A stretch of 64,000 nt of DNA from Leptospira langatensis (GCF_004770615.1 NZ_RQER01000001.1:496001-560000), one strand, 5' to 3'; counted from the stretch's first letter, positions 40,361 to 49,174 are shown. The notes: generated by a model from the sequence alone, not told the origin. Made by a program: numbers and translations.

Positions 40361-40488
40361 AAAGTCCTTCCAATAGTATCGGCGGATCTCTGAAAGATCA
40401 AAGATTTTTTCCTTATGTCAGATGTAGGAGTTCCTACCAGAAATGCGCTTAGGGTTTCCGGGAAATCCTACGACAATCGGTTTAGTAT

Positions 40489-41367
40489 ATGATTCCGGTA
40501 AAGAAAGCCAAGGCTATCGCCTTACTCACCCTTGTGCTGACCTTCGCACTCGCCGCAGAGGAAGCGGAGGATTGGATCGGCGCGTTCCGTTCTGTGGATT
40601 ACGAAGAAGGAGAGGATTCTCTCCCTGAAGAAAAGATCTATTATTTCTGGCAGTTGGAGAATTTGAGAAAGGCAGTGCCCCCCAGATTCATCCGTTTTGT
40701 GGATACCTCTACCTCTTTCCGGACAGGAAAGCTTCTGAACCGAGGGGTCTTATTCAGTTATGAGGGATTATCCAATGACGAGGTAAGCGTTTGCGGAGAA
40801 TTCAATCATTGGCAATGCGTTCCCTTAGAAAAGAACGATAAGGGAGTCTTTTACGGCATTGTTGATATAGTAGGGGACGGGCTGTATGAGGCTAAACCTG
40901 CTTATGAATACAAATTCAAGGTGGATGGGATCTTTACCCATGACCCGGAGAACTCTGATACGGTAGAAGATGGAGAAGGTTCTTTGGTTTCTAGGATTGC
41001 CTACCGCCAAGGCGGAGCCAACAAACAGACGAGCACCCGCATCCTGGAAGATTCGCCATACGAAGAAAAAGAATTTCGCACGATAGAATTCCGGATTTAT
41101 CAACCTCAGGCTGAGTCAGTCAGTCTTGTAGGAGAATTCAATCATTGGGATCCCGAAGCCGATTTTCTAGAAAAAGAAAGGAATGGAGTCTTTCGAGTGA
41201 TCAAGAAATTAAAACCAGGCGAGTACCAGTACAATTTCATCGTAGATGGAAAGATCGTTCTGGATACCTATAACCCATTGACCGTCTTGAGAGAAGATAC
41301 CGGGGAAATTTCTTCCTCTCTGGTGATACCGGATCGAAACGGTGTTCTAGAAAGAAAGGCTAATTAG
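40489..41367 (+). CDS. Exported protein with two CBM48/AMPK-like glycogen-binding domains
   Basis: A 292-aa protein with a signal peptide (to about residue 22, LAAEEA). Two E-set carbohydrate-binding-like domains follow: the first around residues 95-165 with VCGEFNHWQCVPL and YEYKFKVDG, the second around 195-270 with LVGEFNHWDPEAD and YQYNFIVDGK. The GEFNHW and Y-x-Y-x-F-x-V-DG motifs are those of CBM48 and AMPK beta-subunit glycogen-binding modules. Such modules occur in cytoplasmic glycogen enzymes; here they are exported, so the ligand may be a periplasmic or surface glycan, or the fold may be used for protein binding. Confidence 0.82.
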   Translation: MIPVKKAKAIALLTLVLTFALAAEEAEDWIGAFRSVDYEEGEDSLPEEKIYYFWQLENLRKAVPPRFIRFVDTSTSFRTGKLLNRGVLFSYEGLSNDEVSVCGEFNHWQCVPLEKNDKGVFYGIVDIVGDGLYEAKPAYEYKFKVDGIFTHDPENSDTVEDGEGSLVSRIAYRQGGANKQTSTRILEDSPYEEKEFRTIEFRIYQPQAESVSLVGEFNHWDPEADFLEKERNGVFRVIKKLKPGEYQYNFIVDGKIVLDTYNPLTVLREDTGEISSSLVIPDRNGVLERKAN

Positions 41368-41469
41368 TTCCCACAGGAAAAAGTCCCCTCCCTTTTTCCC
41401 TTGTCGAAGAAGGGAGTTTATGATATAGAGGCAGCGAGCCTCTCCCACTGAGGACCCACCTCCACCACC

Positions 41470-41613
41470 CGATGAGGGTGGGGGCCACCTTCGCAATTTC
41501 GCGTTCCTTTCTATTCTCGCGATTCACTCGAAAAGCTTCTTGCTTGATCACTCAAACACCCTTCGGGAATCTCGCTCCCTACGGGTCGCACGATTGGGTG
41601 GGGGGCTACCTTC
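41470..41613. repeat. Imperfect 25-bp direct repeat in a structured intergenic region
   Basis: GATGAGGGTGGGGGCCACCTTC (41471-41492) and GATTGGGTGGGGGGCTACCTTC (41592-41613) are near-identical copies 120 bp apart. The 295-bp gap from 41368 to 41662 also holds AGAGGC-AGCGA-GCCTCT, CCACCC-GATGA-GGGTGG and ACCTTC-AAAA-GAAGGT hairpins, and is C/G-skewed compared with its surroundings. No gene is seen in it. It may be a repeat family or a leader RNA of the downstream gene. Confidence 0.45.
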
Positions 41614-41662
41614 AAAAGAAGGTTGACCCACATAGAGGAGACCGGATTCTTTAGGTCCGTCC

Positions 41663-42385
41663 ATGGAAAAGCTTCGCACTATCGTATATTCGGCGATCGC
41701 AATCATAATTCTTCTGATCGTTTTCACTCTTCTGAAGAGCTGGTTTGTGTATGATCGGGGGATTGAGATTGCGAAGACTTCGTCTAACAAGACCCAAACG
41801 GTCTATGTGGAGCCGGACGATGATCTGGTGGAACATTCTGCCGTTGCCTGGGGAAGATTCCTGTTTTACCCTCTTGGCCTAAACCGGGACCGAGAGAATT
41901 TCGGTGCTCGCAAAACATTAAATCATGCGCAAAACCTTGTCTTCGTCGATCTGCAAACCGGAAGGAATCGCAAGGTATTCACAAAAAGCGTTTATGTTTG
42001 GGATTATTTCTACGGAGGAGAACCGGATAAGCTCTCTTCTGACGCGGAGAATCCGGAACTTCTCTATGCGAATATCTTCCCCGGTTTAAAGACTGGAAAG
42101 AAATTCGTGATCGTTGGAATGCCCGAAGACACAAATAAGGACGGATACTTAAACCAAAAAGATTCCAAAAAAGTATTCGTATACGATCCAGGATCCGAGG
42201 AATTGATCCCTGTTCTTCCTAAAAAGTATTATCTGGAAAAGATCCTGCCGGATTCTCCCGAAAACAAATTGGTTATGATCGTTAAGAAAGAAGAAGAGCC
42301 GGGCGGGAAGAAGAAGCCGAACCTTCCCACATTATTTATTTATGATACCGCTCAGAAAAGAGGGCAAATCGTCGAACGTCCCTAA
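41663..42385 (+). CDS. Membrane-anchored protein with an EF-hand-like loop
   Basis: A 240-aa protein with one N-terminal membrane segment (residues about 8-25) and an extracytoplasmic domain rich in beta strands and aromatic residues. Residues 156-167, DTNKDGYLNQKD, have the D-x-N-x-D-G-x-x-N-x-x-D spacing of an EF-hand/dockerin calcium loop (D156, N158, D160, Y162, N164, D167). Strand patterns such as LVFVDLQTG and KVFVYDPGS suggest propeller-like or WD-type blades, so it may be a partial beta-propeller. No family recognised. It stands alone behind the structured intergenic region. Confidence 0.7.
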   Translation: MEKLRTIVYSAIAIIILLIVFTLLKSWFVYDRGIEIAKTSSNKTQTVYVEPDDDLVEHSAVAWGRFLFYPLGLNRDRENFGARKTLNHAQNLVFVDLQTGRNRKVFTKSVYVWDYFYGGEPDKLSSDAENPELLYANIFPGLKTGKKFVIVGMPEDTNKDGYLNQKDSKKVFVYDPGSEELIPVLPKKYYLEKILPDSPENKLVMIVKKEEEPGGKKKPNLPTLFIYDTAQKRGQIVERP

Positions 42386-42423
42386 AGTTTCGTGAAGCGG
42401 AATATAGACACTTTGGGTTAATT

Positions 42424-42443
42424 TAGAATATTTGAATATTCTA
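42424..42443. repeat. 20-bp palindrome between convergent genes
   Basis: TAGAATATT-TG-AATATTCTA is a perfect 9-bp inverted repeat with a 2-bp centre, 38 bp after the upstream gene and just before the shared terminator. It may be a second stem of that terminator or a protein site. Confidence 0.4.
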
Positions 42444-42450
42444 TGAAAAA

Positions 42451-42470
42451 AGAGGCGGTTTCCCGCCTCT
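42451..42470. terminator. Bidirectional terminator
   Basis: AGAGGCGG and CCGCCTCT pair perfectly around a TTTC loop; AAAAA precedes and TCTTCTTTCT follows, so it can end both the plus-strand gene at 42385 and trxB. Confidence 0.85.
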
Positions 42471-42478
42471 TCTTCTTT

Positions 42479-43426
42479 CTATTCTTCCTGGGATTCTAAC
42501 CAACGTTCCGCTTCCAAGGCTGCCATGCAACCGGAACCTGCGGCAGTGATCGCTTGTCTATAGACCCTGTCTTGCACATCTCCCGCAGCAAAGACTCCTT
42601 CTATATTGGTTCTTGTAGTACCGGGAACGGTTTTAATATATCCGGATTCGTCCAGATCCAATTGTCCTTCGAAGATCTCTGTATTCGGCTTATGACCGAT
42701 CGCATAGAAGAGTCCTCCTACAGGAAGTTCGGTAACCTTTCCGGTATTCACTTCTTTTACGGAAAGAGAAGTGAGTTGGTTTCCGTTTCCTTGCGCACCT
42801 TCTACCTGAGTGTTCCAAATGATCTGGATCTTAGGATGAGTGGTTGCTCGTTTCTGCATGATCTTGGAAGCTCTAAGGCTATCCCTTCTGTGGATCAAAT
42901 ACACTTTGGATGCAAACTTGGTGAGGTGGGCCGCTTCTTCCACCGCGGAATCTCCTCCGCCTACAACCGCTAGTTCTTTATTTCTATAGATGGGAAGAGC
43001 TCCGTCGCACACTGCACAGGCAGAAATTCCCTTTTGCCAGTAGGAATCTTCTCCTGGGATAAACATTCTTTTCGCAGTAGCGCCGGTTGCGATGATCACA
43101 GTTTCTGCTTCGATCAGTTCGTCGTCGGACCAAAGGCGGAAAGGTCTTTTAGAAAAATCTACTTTTGTAATGGTTTGGGTGAAGATCTTAGTACCATATT
43201 TTTCGGACTGCTCTCGGAAGAGCGTAGTGAGCTTGGTCCCATCCACTCCTTCTGGAAAGCCCGGAAAATTCTCTACTTCGGTCGTTGTGGTCAGCTGGCC
43301 GCCGGCTGCAATCCCTCCGGCCATAAAGCCTTCGTACATGACTGGGTTCAAATTCGCTCTGGCGGCATAAATGGCCGCAGTATGGCCCGCGGGCCCGGAT
43401 CCTATGATAACTACTTTGTGGGGCAT
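42479..43426 (-). CDS. trxB: Thioredoxin reductase
   Basis: A 315-aa low-molecular-weight thioredoxin reductase that passes electrons from NADPH through FAD to thioredoxin. Visible: FAD-binding [16 protein letters not shown] (residues 9-24), redox-active CAVC (C137, C140) in the NADPH domain, the NADPH-binding [10 protein letters not shown], and the C-terminal FAD motif [23 protein letters not shown]. Length typical. TGAGGA precedes the ATG by 5 nt. A PerR-box-like palindrome lies 15-31 bp upstream of the start, suggesting peroxide-dependent regulation. Confidence 0.95.
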   Translation of the reverse strand: MPHKVVIIGSGPAGHTAAIYAARANLNPVMYEGFMAGGIAAGGQLTTTTEVENFPGFPEGVDGTKLTTLFREQSEKYGTKIFTQTITKVDFSKRPFRLWSDDELIEAETVIIATGATAKRMFIPGEDSYWQKGISACAVCDGALPIYRNKELAVVGGGDSAVEEAAHLTKFASKVYLIHRRDSLRASKIMQKRATTHPKIQIIWNTQVEGAQGNGNQLTSLSVKEVNTGKVTELPVGGLFYAIGHKPNTEIFEGQLDLDESGYIKTVPGTTRTNIEGVFAAGDVQDRVYRQAITAAGSGCMAALEAERWLESQEE

Positions 43427-43440
43427 GGCATCCTCAGGTG

Positions 43441-43457
43441 TTTAGAATGATTCTAAA
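43441..43457 (-). promoter_or_regulatory. PerR/Fur-box-like palindrome upstream of trxB
   Basis: TTTAGAAT-G-ATTCTAAA is a perfect 8-1-8 palindrome. Its core TTAGAAT-G-ATTCTAA differs from the Bacillus PerR box (TTATAAT-N-ATTATAA) at a single symmetric position. It lies 15-31 bp upstream of the trxB ATG, a place where a bound repressor would block transcription. Confidence 0.6.
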
Positions 43458-43504
43458 TTGAATTTATTTTTAGACGGACGAATTGTAAAGTAGATCTTTT
43501 TTTT

Positions 43505-43549
43505 CTGAGAGAATCATCTCAGATTCGCTCCCAGTTTTAACGAGCGAAT
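43505..43549. promoter_or_regulatory. Two adjacent inverted repeats upstream of the SGNH gene
   Basis: CTGAGA-GAATCA-TCTCAG (43505-43522) and ATTCGCTC-11 nt-GAGCGAAT (43523-43549) are two perfect stems placed side by side in the trxB-SGNH intergenic region, just before the SGNH start candidates. They could be operators or a structured leader. Confidence 0.4.
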
Positions 43550-43592
43550 TGGCTTGTCACCCTGGCCTAAGTCTAAATTCTTTCCAGTATTC

Positions 43593-44876
43593 ATGGATTT
43601 TGCGAAAAAAGCGCTTCTGGCCCTGCTTTTCCTTGCAATCGTCTTTTTCGGAACAGAAGCGGGCCTAGCATTCCTACGTAGCCCTTCCTTACAATACTAC
43701 CGGGACCTGAAACTCATCCATAGCTTTCATCCGGAATATTACGTGGCCTTGGAACCGGGCGAATCCAGATATGTAAGGCATTTCGCAGGAAAATGGGAAG
43801 GTCAGTTTACCGTAAATTCCTTGGGACTACGGGGCACAAAGGAAGCGGTTCCCGGAAAACCGAAGCTTCTTTGTCTGGGAGATAGCCTTGTCATGGGTTT
43901 CGGGGTCAGCGACTCGGATACATTCTGCCAACTCTTGGATGGGATCTCTTTAAACGGTCAAGAACGCCAAGCACTCAATCTAGGAGTAGATGCATACGGA
44001 TCCAGAGGCTCGTATTTCAGACTCAAGGATATCAGCGCCAAGCTAGACAATGTAAAGGAAGTACTATTCTTTATCTCTCCTAACGATTTTGATATGCCGG
44101 AAGCCTTGGCGGAGAAGGGGATACTTCCCGACGATCAAACGGACGCTCTTCGGGAGAAGGATCCGAACTACGCTCGTAATTTTAAATTACAATTTATTTT
44201 AACAAGGATCTCTTATACACTTCAGGCATTGAAGCTTGCCTGGGAACAGATCCAGGTTACTTTCGCAGTTACAAAGCTAACAGTAAAGAATGAGATCAAA
44301 AGTGCAGGTCTCTCTAAGGATTCCCTTCCACAGGAAAATCTAGGATCGTACTTGAAAGGCTCCTTCTTTAGATCGGTAAAAACGCCTGACTGCGATCCTT
44401 TATCCGCGAAGAAGGAAGAACCTGTTGCGAGTATCGGACCCATCTGTCCTGAACCGATCCCTTCTCATGTTAAATGTGTGGATATGATCCCGAGTCCGGA
44501 AAGTCTTTCCCCACTACCGGAGCTTACCCAATCATATTATCAAAAGATGATAGAGCTTTCCAAGGAAAGAGGGTTTAGGCTTATTCCTGTAATCCTTCCT
44601 ATCCAAATAGAAGAGATCTATTGCTATAATAACGGTAAATATCATCCTTTGGAAAATTATGCGATCCGAGCCTCTGCTTTCTTTGAAAAGAGGGGAGTGA
44701 AAGTGCTTCGTTTCAAACCGGAGACGGCAGGCATGTGCGGAACAGATTCCCAAGGAAGAAGATTCGGTATCCTGGATCATTATATTCCGGAAGACGGACA
44801 TTTTACGAAACGTGGAAATTACTGGGCGGCCGAAGCCTTGAGAGCTAAATTGAAGGAGTTCCAACTTGCTCTTTAA
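43593..44876 (+). CDS. SGNH-hydrolase-type acyltransfer/esterase protein, membrane-anchored
   Basis: A 427-aa protein from the ATG at 43593 (a TTG at 43554 would add 13 residues; neither has a clear ribosome site). An N-terminal membrane anchor (about residues 4-23) is followed by an SGNH fold: block I LCLGDSLVMGFG with the nucleophile Ser, SPNDFDMP with the Asn, and block V PEDGHFTKRGN with the Asp-His pair. Proteins of this type (AlgX/AlgJ, PatB, DltD-like) complete acyl transfer onto polysaccharides started by an MBOAT. The MBOAT gene overlaps its 3' end by 11 bp, so the two almost certainly act together in O-acylation of a surface or periplasmic glycan. Confidence 0.85.
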   Translation: MDFAKKALLALLFLAIVFFGTEAGLAFLRSPSLQYYRDLKLIHSFHPEYYVALEPGESRYVRHFAGKWEGQFTVNSLGLRGTKEAVPGKPKLLCLGDSLVMGFGVSDSDTFCQLLDGISLNGQERQALNLGVDAYGSRGSYFRLKDISAKLDNVKEVLFFISPNDFDMPEALAEKGILPDDQTDALREKDPNYARNFKLQFILTRISYTLQALKLAWEQIQVTFAVTKLTVKNEIKSAGLSKDSLPQENLGSYLKGSFFRSVKTPDCDPLSAKKEEPVASIGPICPEPIPSHVKCVDMIPSPESLSPLPELTQSYYQKMIELSKERGFRLIPVILPIQIEEIYCYNNGKYHPLENYAIRASAFFEKRGVKVLRFKPETAGMCGTDSQGRRFGILDHYIPEDGHFTKRGNYWAAEALRAKLKEFQLAL

Positions 44877-46299
44877 TTCCCTGCAGTACTTATTCTTTGC
44901 TCCTATTGTTATCTCGGTTTATTTCCTAGTTCCTGCGAGATTCCAGCAATTCTGGCTACTGGTCACGAGCCTTTATTTTTATGCGGTCTTCCGCGTGCCG
45001 TTTATATTACTCCTTATCTATTCCATAGTGATCACTTATTTTGCAGTGGTTTGGATGGACAGGTCCCAGACCAGAGCGGGAAAATTATTTTTTCTGAATA
45101 TAGCTATCTTCGGGAATTTACTTCTTCTCTATTTGTTCAAGTATCTGGATTTTTCTTTCACGGTCTGGAATACCGTTTTGGGGCTGGAACCTTGCGAACC
45201 ACATTATGCAAATCCATCGGGGATCTTATTGCCCATGGGGATCTCCTTTTTTACTCTACAGGCGATCGCATACGCTGTGGATGTATATCACAAGAAGGTA
45301 GAAAGAGCACAGAGCTTATTCCAATTCGGGCTTTTCTTGAGCTTCTTTCCTCAGCTTGTGGCAGGACCGATTATCCGGGCCCAGGATATGCTCCATCAAT
45401 TCCTGGAAACGTACAAATTTAAGAAGGAAAATCTTCTTCCTGGGATACGTCAGCTTGCTTGGGGACTTTTCAAGAAGACATTCGTAGCCGATCCGATTGC
45501 CGCAGTTGTAGACCCGGTGTTTGCAAATCCTATGCATTACGGTTGGGTTTCTCTTGCTATTACCGGATCTCTCTATATTATACAAATGTACTGCGATTTC
45601 TCTGGCTATTCCGATGTTGCGATCGGGACGGGAAGGATTATGGGATTTCATATCCCGATCAACTTCAGGCAGCCATTCCTTTCTCAAACTGTTTCCGAGT
45701 TCTGGAGACGTTGGCATATATCCTTCAGCTCTTGGCTTCGAGAATACGTATATATTTTCCTAGGTGGGAATAAGAAGGGGATCCCTAGGACTTACTTAAA
45801 CTTATTCTTAACTACTTTCGTGAGTGGGATCTGGCATGGAGCCGACTGGAATTTTATCGTCTGGGGTTTCACTCATGCGAGTTTAATGGTGATCGAAAGA
45901 TTCGCCTTCTCCTTTGAAAGAGTAAAGAATTTCTGGGACAGGATCCCGAGTTTTATCAAGGTAGCCTATCCGTTTACCATCTTCGGACTTTCCATGTATT
46001 TCTTCCGCGCTAGACCGGTCGAAGGGGTCGGAAATAGCGTGGAAGTAGGTTGGGCTATGGTGAGTAGAATGTTCATGGGAGTGAGCGGGGATATCACTGT
46101 TTCTGTGCCTCTCTCCGTTCTTGGGACAGTATTCATCCTAATGTTCGGAGATTATCTCATGGAGAAGGAGACTCCTTGGGCAAAAAGACTCTTCGAGAAT
46201 AAACTCTGGGTCTATGGAGTTTCCGGAGTACTCATCGCAATCTGCTTTATTCTATACAGTGTGACAGTGAGCCAGCCTTTCCTCTATTTCCAATTTTAA
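44866..46299 (+). CDS. MBOAT-family O-acyltransferase
   Basis: A 477-aa integral-membrane O-acyltransferase of the AlgI/DltB/PatA type. It starts at TTG (44866) with AAGGAG 8 nt upstream, inside the end of the SGNH gene. About eleven membrane segments; conserved stretches include LLPMGISFFTLQAIAYAVDVYH, QLVAGPIIR, the IGTGRIMGFHIPINFRQPFLSQTVSEFWRRWHISFSSWLREYVY block (given here by ends only: 45619-45750) and SGIWHGADWNFIVWG, which holds the catalytic His. It moves acetyl or acyl groups across the membrane to an SGNH partner. Confidence 0.93.
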   Translation: MLFNSLQYLFFAPIVISVYFLVPARFQQFWLLVTSLYFYAVFRVPFILLLIYSIVITYFAVVWMDRSQTRAGKLFFLNIAIFGNLLLLYLFKYLDFSFTVWNTVLGLEPCEPHYANPSGILLPMGISFFTLQAIAYAVDVYHKKVERAQSLFQFGLFLSFFPQLVAGPIIRAQDMLHQFLETYKFKKENLLPGIRQLAWGLFKKTFVADPIAAVVDPVFANPMHYGWVSLAITGSLYIIQMYCDFSGYSDVAIGTGRIMGFHIPINFRQPFLSQTVSEFWRRWHISFSSWLREYVYIFLGGNKKGIPRTYLNLFLTTFVSGIWHGADWNFIVWGFTHASLMVIERFAFSFERVKNFWDRIPSFIKVAYPFTIFGLSMYFFRARPVEGVGNSVEVGWAMVSRMFMGVSGDITVSVPLSVLGTVFILMFGDYLMEKETPWAKRLFENKLWVYGVSGVLIAICFILYSVTVSQPFLYFQF

Positions 46300-47543
46300 G
46301 GATTTAGGATATCTTTCGCTAACTGGGTCGAGATGAATCTATACAGATCCTCGTTCGGATGTCCGTCTAAGGGGAGAAAGACTTCCTTTCTCTCCTTCTT
46401 CCAAAGATCGTAGATCTCTGTTTGCAGATCCAAAACCTTCGTGTTTGAGTCGAGTGCAATTTGCCTGACTTCTTTTACGAGTTCCGAATCCACGAACGGT
46501 TCATAGTTTTCTCGGGGCTCCGGCAAGAGTACTAGAACCAAAGGAATGTCATTCTCTTTCGCAAAGGTAAATAGGGAAATAAGAGCAAGTCTATGAGGAT
46601 GTTCTTTGTTCAAAACAGATCCGGAGGAGGGAATGACCAAATTGTCTGCGCTTTCGGGCTTATACTTCTCGTACAATACTTTCAGAGAATTGTAAACCGC
46701 GCTATATCTGGACAGATAATAGGAGATCTGGACCAAAATCCTTTTCTTTCTGGACTTAAATAAGATCTCCTCATGAAAGGAATCCGTAAAATCGGAAATA
46801 TGGTAGATCCAATACGCAGCCTTAGGAGGTTTAGAATTCTTTAATACTTCCTTGAGTCTCTCCTGGATGCCAAGACTTCCGACTGCGTCCACAGCCAAAT
46901 TGCGGACTAAAAGATTTTGGCCCTTCTCCCGAAGAGAAGATTGTAAAAGCCAAGGTAGGCTATTCTCGTCTGAGACCAAATAGCCCATGGCAACCGAATC
47001 CCCAAGGATCCAAATTTGTTTTTTGGCTGAAGTTTCTTTGGCCTGAACTTTCGAAAAAGCGACTTCTTTGCTCTGAGAAGCGGCCGTATGCTCTTCTCTC
47101 AAGATATCTAATGCTTGCCGATTCTTTTCTAACCCAAGATCGGAAAAGGCAGTATCCTGATCCTCCGCAGTAATTCTTTCTCCGAAGGAATTCGTTCGTA
47201 CTCTGTACGTTCTATTCTTCTCCGGATGAAATAGAGTGATATCCTGGTTCGGACAGAGCCTCATCCAGGGAATGTATTCTTCGGAGAATCGATGCAAGAA
47301 ACGAAGAAGGGGATATTTTAGAGAAAAGGAACGGGATGGATCTTTCGACGAAAAGGGAGCGTACGCAGTTGAGGACAAGCAATGCAATTGTTTGTCTTCT
47401 AATCTGAATTCTACGGAAGGAAAATGGAGTAATCTAAGTAGTACTTCTAAGAATAAGAAGAAAAGAACGCTATATGATGAAAATCGAATCAGCCAAAAAC
47501 AGAAAGATCCCTTGTGAACGGAGAGATCCTTGGTGGTTCTCAT
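46296..47543 (-). CDS. SGNH-hydrolase-type protein, membrane-anchored
   Basis: A 415-aa protein with one N-terminal membrane segment (about residues 19-37) and an SGNH domain: ILGDSVAMGY with the nucleophile Ser (about residue 183), and LDGHPNEDLYRF with the Asp-His pair. It resembles the SGNH protein at 43593-44876 in layout but is clearly diverged, and has a long insert before the GDS motif. The gene converges on the MBOAT gene with a 4-bp overlap of the stop codons, so it belongs to the same locus though not the same transcript. It is coupled to the TPR lipoprotein gene upstream (ATGA). Confidence 0.8.
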   Translation of the reverse strand: MRTTKDLSVHKGSFCFWLIRFSSYSVLFFLFLEVLLRLLHFPSVEFRLEDKQLHCLSSTAYAPFSSKDPSRSFSLKYPLLRFLHRFSEEYIPWMRLCPNQDITLFHPEKNRTYRVRTNSFGERITAEDQDTAFSDLGLEKNRQALDILREEHTAASQSKEVAFSKVQAKETSAKKQIWILGDSVAMGYLVSDENSLPWLLQSSLREKGQNLLVRNLAVDAVGSLGIQERLKEVLKNSKPPKAAYWIYHISDFTDSFHEEILFKSRKKRILVQISYYLSRYSAVYNSLKVLYEKYKPESADNLVIPSSGSVLNKEHPHRLALISLFTFAKENDIPLVLVLLPEPRENYEPFVDSELVKEVRQIALDSNTKVLDLQTEIYDLWKKERKEVFLPLDGHPNEDLYRFISTQLAKDILNP

Positions 47544-48082
47544 TTTGGATGGGATTCCTCATACACTTTTTCTTCGCAGAGTTTGAACAGTCGAGAGGAG
47601 GCTGGGTTTGAGGCGGGTATCCGATTCTCTTGGAATCTCTTTCTTTCCGAAGGATTCTTCTTGGATTCCAGAATGCAAGAGGTCAAGAACTGGGCGAGAC
47701 TCTCTCTATCCTTGTCCCAACTCTCCGAAAATCCTTTCAGGACCGAATCTGTCTCCGCCTTGGAGCCTGCTTTTAAATAAATTTCCAAAAGATAGAGAAG
47801 TATTTCCGGATTTTTCGGATCCTTCTTCAAAGCTTTTTCTAAATAGAGAGCCGCAGAGCCTGGGGCTTGTCCGCTTTCTGCGAGTAGGATCCCTAAATTT
47901 TTATTCGCAGTAAAATTTTCAGAATTTTCTCGGAGGGCAAGATCGTAGTAGTAAAGTGCCTCAGCAGTATTGCCTTGGGATTCTTTTTCTCTCGCTCTAC
48001 TTGCTAATTCCCCAGAAGAATCGCAATTCAATGCAATCTGGGACATAAGTAAAATTATGGCGTATCGGAACTTCTGTCTCAT
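47540..48082 (-). CDS. TPR lipoprotein
   Basis: A 180-aa lipoprotein from the ATG at 48082: signal peptide with lipobox ALNC (Cys about 20), then two to three TPR units (NTAEALYYYDLALRENSENFT, GSAALYLEKALKKDPKNPEI and a third). TPR lipoproteins act as periplasmic scaffolds. Its stop overlaps the start of the SGNH gene, so it may help assemble that enzyme, which is inference. In-frame ATG/TTG codons further upstream are unlikely, since they would lie in the xerD 5' region. Confidence 0.75.
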   Translation of the reverse strand: MRQKFRYAIILLMSQIALNCDSSGELASRAREKESQGNTAEALYYYDLALRENSENFTANKNLGILLAESGQAPGSAALYLEKALKKDPKNPEILLYLLEIYLKAGSKAETDSVLKGFSESWDKDRESLAQFLTSCILESKKNPSERKRFQENRIPASNPASSRLFKLCEEKVYEESHPK

Positions 48083-48214
48083 TTCCGTAGTTTTTTTTCC
48101 CTTACGGGATAAGAAAAAGGGCAGTTTTTGATTGGTACCGCCCGTCGAATTTGTACAATTTACGGGCCTTCTCATACCGCAATCTTAAAAAAAGTTTCAA
48201 TCTCAGGGGAGAAT

Positions 48215-49159
48215 TTGTCCGAAGGATTTAGTACTGTAATACTCGGAAGCGGGACTAAGAAAGTGACATCTTCTCATAAGAATCTACTGCAAAATTTTCA
48301 AGAATACCTCTCGGTTGAGAAGGGTCTCAGCGACAATTCTATTTACTCGTACGGATACGATCTAAACAAGTTCAAGAACTTCCTGGAAAAGGAGCATATC
48401 GATTTTCTGGAAGTCCAGGCAAACGATATCGTTCGTTTCCTGAATGAGGAACGCAACCGCAAGATCTCTGCAAAGACGATTGCGAGAGAAGTGGTTGCCA
48501 TAAGACAATTTTATAAATTCTTAAAAGACGAGAAGAAGCTGGATTCAAATCCTACGGAGAAGATAGAGACTCCGGAAGTGATGAGATCCATCCCTGACTA
48601 TTTAACTCAGGAAGAGATCGAACAATTGTTCACCGTGATCAAGGAAGATAATCTTTACGAGCTCAGGGACAAATGCATCTTCGAGTTGCTTTATTCTTCC
48701 GGCTTAAGGATCTCTGAGGCATGTAACCTTAGACTTACCGATATGGACATGGCAGGAATGACCCTGACTGTGGAAGGTAAGGGAGGAAGACAAAGACTCG
48801 TTCCTTTCGGAGAAAAATCCTTAGACATCCTCAATCGTTATCTGAAACAAAGCAGACCTTATATCCTGAAGAACAGGAACTGCGACTATCTTTTCGTTTC
48901 CAAAAAAGGATCCTATATCAATAGGAAATCCGTTTGGAGACTTCTGAACCATTATATCAAGCGCACTGACATCAAGAAGAAGGTAACGCCTCATACTCTG
49001 AGACACTCCTTCGCTACTCACTTGTTGGAGAACCATGCAGACTTGAAGTCGGTTCAGGAATTACTTGGACATATCGATATTTCTACCACTCAGATCTACA
49101 CTCATATGGCAAATAAGACTCTGAAGGAAGTTCATAAGAAGTTCCATCCCAGAGGATAA
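48215..49159 (+). CDS. xerD: Tyrosine recombinase XerD-like
   Basis: About 314 aa from the TTG at 48215, preceded by AGGGGAG; a GTG at 48263 would give 299 aa, the usual XerD length, but with a weaker ribosome site. N-terminal SAM-like DNA-binding domain (QEYLSVEKGLSDNSIYSYGYDLNKF) and a catalytic domain with the tyrosine-recombinase residues: Arg in SSGLRISEA, Lys in EGKGGRQR, HTLRHSFATH, LLGH and the Tyr nucleophile in YTHM. It resolves chromosome dimers at dif with XerC. Whether it is XerD or XerC is decided by resemblance only. Confidence 0.9.
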   Translation: MSEGFSTVILGSGTKKVTSSHKNLLQNFQEYLSVEKGLSDNSIYSYGYDLNKFKNFLEKEHIDFLEVQANDIVRFLNEERNRKISAKTIAREVVAIRQFYKFLKDEKKLDSNPTEKIETPEVMRSIPDYLTQEEIEQLFTVIKEDNLYELRDKCIFELLYSSGLRISEACNLRLTDMDMAGMTLTVEGKGGRQRLVPFGEKSLDILNRYLKQSRPYILKNRNCDYLFVSKKGSYINRKSVWRLLNHYIKRTDIKKKVTPHTLRHSFATHLLENHADLKSVQELLGHIDISTTQIYTHMANKTLKEVHKKFHPRG

Positions 49160-49174
49160 TCGCTTAGGTTAGGC

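Noticed and set aside
43497..43522. Hairpin with a T-tract as a terminator for trxB or the SGNH gene
   Set aside because: The T-tract precedes the stem on the plus strand and reads as A's after the stem on the minus strand, so it cannot act as an intrinsic terminator in either direction.
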